In this document: piece after piece, positions 59,932 through 64,000 of the stretch
Layout: the number at the start of each line of letters is the position of its first letter
How positions within the stretch are numbered: position 1 is the stretch's first letter
Origin: an uncultured Lachnospiraceae bacterium
GTDB lineage: Bacteria > Bacillota > Clostridia > Lachnospirales > Lachnospiraceae
DNA: 64,000 bases
Assembly (NCBI GenBank): GCA_910579275.1
Contig: CAJTTO010000006.1
Location: forward strand, 56,238-120,237
Direction: 5' to 3'
Notes under the pieces: model-generated
Database searches by the model: none
What the model was told of the DNA's origin: nothing
What the model saw: only the letters and a program-made list of their open reading frames with translations
Translations under genes and position numbers: made by a program

Positions 59932-59960
59932 ATTTTAGCAAAGCTATCTATTACTGTCAA
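59932..59960 (-). promoter_or_regulatory. Promoter of the XRE/ImmA/PIN operon
   Basis: On the minus strand TTGACA (plus 59955-59960) and TAAAAT (plus 59932-59937) are 17 bases apart, the best consensus in this part of the window. Confidence 0.8.
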
Positions 59961-59970
59961 TGAATTTGTT

Positions 59971-59985
59971 AATGTTTTTAACATT
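59971..59985. promoter_or_regulatory. Candidate XRE operator
   Basis: The perfect inverted repeat AATGTT, 3 bases, AACATT sits just upstream of the -35 box. Size and place suit a site for the XRE protein. Confidence 0.45.
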
Positions 59986-60152
59986 ATTATAGATTATATT
60001 ATGCTCAGTTGACAATATTTTTAACGCCAAAATTAAAAAATATTAATAACTACATTTATTCCGTAGTTACAGCCTTGTGATTTAAACACAAAAGCAACCG
60101 GAATCGGCAGGGCGCAAGCCTTGTCGTTTTTAGGATATAAATTTTTGCAGGC

Positions 60153-60181
60153 TTGCCTTCGTTCATTTAACCGACTATAAT
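60153..60181 (+). promoter_or_regulatory. Promoter of the two-component system
   Basis: TTGCCT (60153-60158) and TATAAT (60176-60181) are 17 bases apart. The rest of the gap 59986-60152 is AT-rich without a gene; AACTAC/GTAGTT near 60047 forms a small hairpin. Confidence 0.7.
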
Positions 60182-60239
60182 AAAGAATACTTTTCGTTGA
60201 TTCGGAGAGATAATATAAAAATGGGGAGGAAATGGAAAA

Positions 60240-60911
60240 ATGACGCAAATCTACTATATTGAAGATGACGAGAATATTGCAATGGCTGTAAAAGAATATC
60301 TGAGCCAGAAAGGGTATGCAGTTTCTATATTTGGGACATTGGAAAGCGGAAAGAAGGCATTGGAACACCATATTCCGAGCCTTGCGCTGATTGACTGGAA
60401 TATGCCGGACGGTGAGGGAAACAGCTTTTGCCAATGGATACGCTCAAGGTGGAAAGAACTTCCAGTCATTTTTCTGACTGTCCGAGATGATACTCGTGAT
60501 ATTATTTCCGGTTTTGAATGTGGGGCAGATGATTATGTGACAAAACCATTTGAACTGGAAGTGCTGCATTCCCGCATCCACGCACTGCTGCGCAGGGCAG
60601 GGAATGTGCAGAGCCAATATCTTTCCTGCGGTTCTATTACAATTGATAAAGACAAAACGGCAGTATTTTGTGGTGAAGAAGAAATTACTGTCAGCCAAGT
60701 AGAATACCAGCTTTTGCAGCTTTTAATGGAAAATGCAGGCAAAACCGTCACGAGAGAACGGCTGCTGACTCAAATCTGGGATAATAACGGGAATTATGTC
60801 AATGACAACACGTTGACCGTGGCAATGAAACGGCTTCGGGAAAAACTCCATCATCCGTCCTGTTTAAAAACAATACGAAGCTTTGGCTACCGTATGGAGA
60901 ATGAGCTATGA
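60240..60911 (+). CDS. OmpR/PhoB-family response regulator
   Basis: This 223-residue protein has a receiver domain with YYIEDDENI, Asp52 in LIDWNMPDG, FLTVRDD and KPFE. A winged-helix DNA-binding domain follows (VSQVEYQLLQLLMENAGKTVTRERLLTQIW and on to VAMKRLREKL). Its stop codon overlaps the kinase start. It is like the regulators that control BceAB-type transporters, which lie downstream. Confidence 0.95.
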   Translation: MTQIYYIEDDENIAMAVKEYLSQKGYAVSIFGTLESGKKALEHHIPSLALIDWNMPDGEGNSFCQWIRSRWKELPVIFLTVRDDTRDIISGFECGADDYVTKPFELEVLHSRIHALLRRAGNVQSQYLSCGSITIDKDKTAVFCGEEEITVSQVEYQLLQLLMENAGKTVTRERLLTQIWDNNGNYVNDNTLTVAMKRLREKLHHPSCLKTIRSFGYRMENEL

Positions 60912-62080
60912 ACAAAAAATCAACGATAAAAATAACGATTCTGTTTGTGCTGTCAGTCAGTCTGATTGTGGCGGCGATGACTACATACCTTCTTACCATT
61001 TACTATCGTCAGGTATGTTTTGATATATTGGAACGATTTTGTGGATACATGATTGAAAAAAATCCAGATTCCCGACAAGCTGTTTGGGAATTATTGAAAA
61101 CACAGGATTTCCATAGGACAGGCGAAAATGTTTTATCAAACTTTAGTTATTATCCATCGAATTTAGGGATTACGGACAAGACAGTCCTTTGGATTGCCGC
61201 TTTCGTTTTTTTGGCTGGCGGCATATTGTTCCTTTTCTCTTTCTGGTATTGGCATAGGAAATTGGATGCCCGCATCCAAGGATTGACAGGATATTTGGAA
61301 AGCATAAATACTGGTGTGCAGGGGTTCGTTTTTGATTCTTCAGACGATGAATTCTCAAAACTGCAAGATGAAATATATAAAACGGTAACAGAACTTTACC
61401 AAACAAGGGAAGAAGCCCTGACAGCGCGGAACAATTTTGCCGAAAATCTTTCTAATATTGCCCATCAGCTTAAAACGCCGATTACGTCTATTTCCTTAAC
61501 TGTCCAGATGGCGAAAAAAAATTTGGGAGATACTCGTGCCGCAGAAATAGAACGGCAGATAATCAGGCTCACGCATTTGGAAGAAGCGTTATTGTTATTG
61601 TCCCGCATTGATGCAGGAACACTTGCATTCGACAGAAAACCGACAGATGTTTTTACAATCCTTTCTCTGGCATCGGACAATTTAAATGAATTGTTCATGC
61701 AGAAGGGTGTTTTGATTGATATTCCGGAAATGGGTGAGATGAATGTCAATGTGGATTTAAACTGGACGATGGAAGCAGTCATGAATTTGATGAAAAACTG
61801 TATGGAAGCAGCACGGATAGGCACTGCTGTCCATTGCTCCTATGAAAAAAATCCGCTTTATGTGCAGATACGGATATGGGACGAAGGGGACGGATTTGCA
61901 AAGGAGGACTTGCCCCATCTGTTTGAACGGTTCTATCGTGGGGAAAAAGCGAAAAACACTGGCATCGGAATCGGGCTTTCCCTCTCAAAAGCAATTATAG
62001 AAAAGCAGAACGGAATTATCCGTGCATTTAATCTTCCGAATAGCGGAGCTTGTTTTGAGGTTCGTTTCTATACTGCTTAG
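60908..62080 (+). CDS. Sensor histidine kinase
   Basis: The 390-residue protein has two membrane helices (about 9-31 and 93-115) with an extracytoplasmic loop of about 60 residues. A HAMP-like segment leads to HisKA with FAENLSNIAHQLKTPITS (His186), and the ATPase domain has NLMKNCMEAA, DEGDGFAKEDLPHLFERFYRG and GIGIGLSLSKAII. The larger loop sets it apart from BceS-type kinases, which have almost none. It may sense a peptide or the envelope directly. Confidence 0.95.
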   Translation: MNKKSTIKITILFVLSVSLIVAAMTTYLLTIYYRQVCFDILERFCGYMIEKNPDSRQAVWELLKTQDFHRTGENVLSNFSYYPSNLGITDKTVLWIAAFVFLAGGILFLFSFWYWHRKLDARIQGLTGYLESINTGVQGFVFDSSDDEFSKLQDEIYKTVTELYQTREEALTARNNFAENLSNIAHQLKTPITSISLTVQMAKKNLGDTRAAEIERQIIRLTHLEEALLLLSRIDAGTLAFDRKPTDVFTILSLASDNLNELFMQKGVLIDIPEMGEMNVNVDLNWTMEAVMNLMKNCMEAARIGTAVHCSYEKNPLYVQIRIWDEGDGFAKEDLPHLFERFYRGEKAKNTGIGIGLSLSKAIIEKQNGIIRAFNLPNSGACFEVRFYTA

Positions 62081-62121
62081 CATAGTGCGAAGAACATAAC
62101 GCATGGAATGCCTGAGGCGCA

Positions 62122-62153
62122 GTCACTGAGATGTCACTTTCATTTGTTATAAT
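62122..62153 (+). promoter_or_regulatory. Promoter with direct repeats for the response regulator, upstream of the ABC genes
   Basis: GTCACT occurs at 62122-62127 and 62133-62138, 11 bases apart, the phasing used by OmpR-family regulators. TATAAT (62148-62153) follows, with no -35 box. This looks like an activator-dependent promoter; the rest of the 249-base gap shows no gene. Confidence 0.45.
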
Positions 62154-62329
62154 AATATGACCTTGAGGAATCTCAAATCAAAAACGATGTTGTGGACAGC
62201 AGGCTTTTTGAACCTCGCGGCATTCATCAAATGACCCTGTAGACATGGCTATTTTTCTCATTGCCCGAAGGGATAATGGAAAAATTTTATAACAAGGTAT
62301 CAAAATAACAAGCAGGAGGATTTGGCAGC

Positions 62330-63010
62330 ATGGAAATACTAAGATGTAACGATGTCGAAAAAGTGTTTGGAAAAGGTGACAATCAAGTTACTGCTTTAAA
62401 CGGAATCAGCCTATCGATTGAAAAAGGCGAGTTTGTCGCGATTGTTGGGGCGTCCGGCTCTGGAAAATCAACGCTTTTGCATATTCTGGGCAGCGTGGAC
62501 AAGCCGACAAAAGGCACCATAACAATAGACGGCGTTGACATCGGCGGACTAAATGCTACGGATACCGCAATTTTCAGAAGGAGAAAGGTTGGATTGGTTT
62601 ACCAGTTTTACAATCTGATTCCCACTCTGACAGCAGAAAAAAACATCCTTATGCCGATGCTGCTTGACAAAAGAAAGCCGGATTTGCAATACTTTAAAAC
62701 AATTGTAAAGACATTGGGAATAGAGGACAAACTCGAAAGCCTGCCAAGCCAGCTATCCGGCGGGCAGCAGCAGCGGGTCGCAATCGCGAGGTCTTTGATT
62801 TACCGCCCTGCCATTCTTTTTGCTGATGAACCGACAGGAAACCTTGACCAAAAAAATTCAAAGGAAATTATGGACCTCTTAAAGCTGTCAAACCGAAATT
62901 TAAAACAGACAATACTCCTTATCACCCATGACGAAAAAATTGCATTGGAAGCTGACCGAATTGTGACCATCGAAGACGGGCAGATTGTCAGCGACCAGAA
63001 ACGGAGGTGA
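62330..63010 (+). CDS. ABC transporter ATP-binding protein (BceA/LolD/MacB type)
   Basis: This 226-residue ATPase has Walker A GASGSGKSTL, VYQFYNLIPTLTAEKNILMP, the signature LSGGQQQRVAIARSL and Walker B ILFADEPTGNLD. It is the standard partner of FtsX-like permeases in antimicrobial-peptide resistance transporters. AGGAGG precedes the ATG, and the permease starts 5 bases after its stop. Confidence 0.95.
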   Translation: MEILRCNDVEKVFGKGDNQVTALNGISLSIEKGEFVAIVGASGSGKSTLLHILGSVDKPTKGTITIDGVDIGGLNATDTAIFRRRKVGLVYQFYNLIPTLTAEKNILMPMLLDKRKPDLQYFKTIVKTLGIEDKLESLPSQLSGGQQQRVAIARSLIYRPAILFADEPTGNLDQKNSKEIMDLLKLSNRNLKQTILLITHDEKIALEADRIVTIEDGQIVSDQKRR

Positions 63011-63015
63011 ACGCC

Positions 63016-64000
63016 ATGTGGAAAGACTACTCCAGAAGCTATATAAAAAATAACCGCGCCTCCAGCGTATCAATTATGGCAGCTGTTCTGGCTGCCACCA
63101 TGTTTTTGTCACTGTTGTGCAGCATAGCTTACAATTTCTGGGTGTATGATGTGGAGCAAATCATATTGGAGGAGGGCGGCTGGCAGGGGCGCATTGTTTG
63201 CGAAGCATTGGATTCAGATGCTTTGTCGGAAGATAATTTATTATCTTTGGTATATCAATTTGCGAATGTAGAAAAAGCAGTCATCAACGAGGAATTATCC
63301 AAAAAAGAAGGAAAAGTGGCGGATGTTTATTTTAAAAATGTCCGAACGATTTATCGTGATATGCCATTCATTGCGGCACAGCTTGGGCTGAATGAAGATT
63401 CCATCCAATACAACGCATTGCTCCTATCCCGCTATTTTATACACGACCCAGCGGATGAGACGCCGCCGATGCTTTTGTCACTGTATGCGGTGATACTGAT
63501 TATTGTTGCAGTGTCGTTAATCTTAATTATCCGAGGATCTTTTGAATTATCCATGAATGCCAGAATCCATCAATTTGGTATATTTTCGAGTATTGGGGCT
63601 ACACCAAGGCAAATTAGAACCTGTCTGTTGCAGGAAGCGATGGTTTTAAGTATGCTGCCAATGCTAGTTGGCAGTATGTCTGGGATTTTAATAAGCTTTG
63701 GTGTTATAAAAGCAGTCAATTTTTTTGCTTCGGATGTATCCGGACGCCACGAAGCTGTTTTTCAGTATCATATGTCCATATTTGCGGCTACTATTTTTAT
63801 TTCATTTTTAACCGTAATTTTTTCTGCATGGATTCCCGCAAGAAAACTAAGCAGGATGACGCCGCTTGACGCAATCAGAAATGCAAACGGCTTTTTGTTA
63901 AAGAAAAAGAAACATTCTCGGCTTTTATTTTATATTTTTGGCATAAAAGGGGAACTTGCAGGAAACGCATTAAAAGCCCAAAAGAAACACTTACGGATAT
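63016..64000 (+). CDS. FtsX-like ABC transporter permease (BceB/MacB-like), N-terminal part
   Basis: The frame is open from ATG 63016 to the right edge, so at least 328 residues are present and the gene is cut. An N-terminal helix (SVSIMAAVLAATMFLSLLCSI) is followed by an extracytoplasmic domain (about 45-150). The FtsX core of three helices then contains HQFGIFSSIGATPRQIRTCLLQEA and ARKLSRMTPLDAIR, the family hallmarks. A second FtsX unit is expected outside the window. With the ATPase and the two-component system it forms a peptide detox or sensing module. Confidence 0.9.
   Translation, partial: MWKDYSRSYIKNNRASSVSIMAAVLAATMFLSLLCSIAYNFWVYDVEQIILEEGGWQGRIVCEALDSDALSEDNLLSLVYQFANVEKAVINEELSKKEGKVADVYFKNVRTIYRDMPFIAAQLGLNEDSIQYNALLLSRYFIHDPADETPPMLLSLYAVILIIVAVSLILIIRGSFELSMNARIHQFGIFSSIGATPRQIRTCLLQEAMVLSMLPMLVGSMSGILISFGVIKAVNFFASDVSGRHEAVFQYHMSIFAATIFISFLTVIFSAWIPARKLSRMTPLDAIRNANGFLLKKKKHSRLLFYIFGIKGELAGNALKAQKKHLRI

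Noticed and set aside
1..64000. tRNA, rRNA and tmRNA genes.
   Set aside because: No GGTTCRANYC-type T-loop with a matching acceptor stem or rRNA stretch was seen; a covariance-model scan would be decisive.

Overview
This 64 kb window looks like a chromosomal piece of a Gram-positive, spore-forming, flagellin-bearing anaerobe of the Lachnospiraceae (Clostridia). The evidence is the gene content and order. An IreB-RuvX-DUF1292-RNase J cluster and an hrcA-grpE-dnaK-dnaJ operon behind a perfect CIRCE operator are present, followed by prmA-rsmE. There is also spoIIID, a GlgC/GlgD pair, a GH127 arabinofuranosidase, short CarD-like and MltG-like proteins, and many ABC exporters. The species cannot be fixed from this sequence. 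Nearly all genes up to about 52.5 kb lie on the minus strand, and most genes after that lie on the plus strand. No rRNA, tRNA or CRISPR array was recognised.

Layout. 0-6.3 kb: a glycerol-phosphate polymer locus (a partial glycerophosphodiesterase, a cytidylyltransferase fused to an oxidoreductase, and a TagF-like transferase with a long extra C-terminal region). Next to it is a TnpB-family protein that has lost all three RuvC catalytic residues, and a 370 bp inverted-repeat element. 6.3-14.5 kb: housekeeping RNA and tRNA genes (RNase J, RuvX, IreB, MtaB, ThiI, a NifS-like desulfurase) and an HPr/Crh-like protein. 14.7-17.7 kb: an exosortase beside a VIT/VWA surface protein that carries an exosortase-type tail. 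18-25.2 kb: rsmE, prmA and the heat-shock operon. 25.6-28.3 kb: a three-gene ABC-2 exporter. 28.5-32.9 kb: spoIIID, an NlpC/P60 hydrolase, an FKBP/trigger-factor lipoprotein, an unknown membrane protein and a histidine phosphatase. 33-36.5 kb: a possible RNA locus, GH127, a CarD-like protein and a heptad-repeat coiled coil. 37-42.2 kb: glgC-glgD and an aconitase-family hydratase. 42.7-44.1 kb: two small membrane proteins. 44.2-48.3 kb: a NitT/TauT-type ABC importer with a PAS-GGDEF-EAL protein. 48.4-52.5 kb: an M15C peptidase, an ABC exporter and lrgAB. 52.7-57.7 kb: flagellin, a hybrid histidine kinase and an HD-GYP protein, which together suggest cyclic-di-GMP and motility control. 58-60 kb: an AT-rich XRE / ImmA-IrrE / PIN-like island. 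60.2-64 kb: a two-component system followed by a peptide-type ABC transporter whose FtsX-like permease runs off the window.

The spaces between genes carry several families of dispersed palindromic repeats, 60-165 bp long. Family A has two full and two short copies, B has three copies and C has three. One short A copy sits in the untranslated leader of the heat-shock operon between CIRCE and hrcA. One full A copy supplies the stop codon of the gene it abuts.

The most interesting candidates are the naturally dead TnpB (possibly an RNA-guided repressor of the TldR kind), the exosortase/VIT-VWA pair in a Gram-positive, the cytidylyltransferase-oxidoreductase fusion in a glycerol-phosphate polymer locus, and the XRE/ImmA/PIN module.
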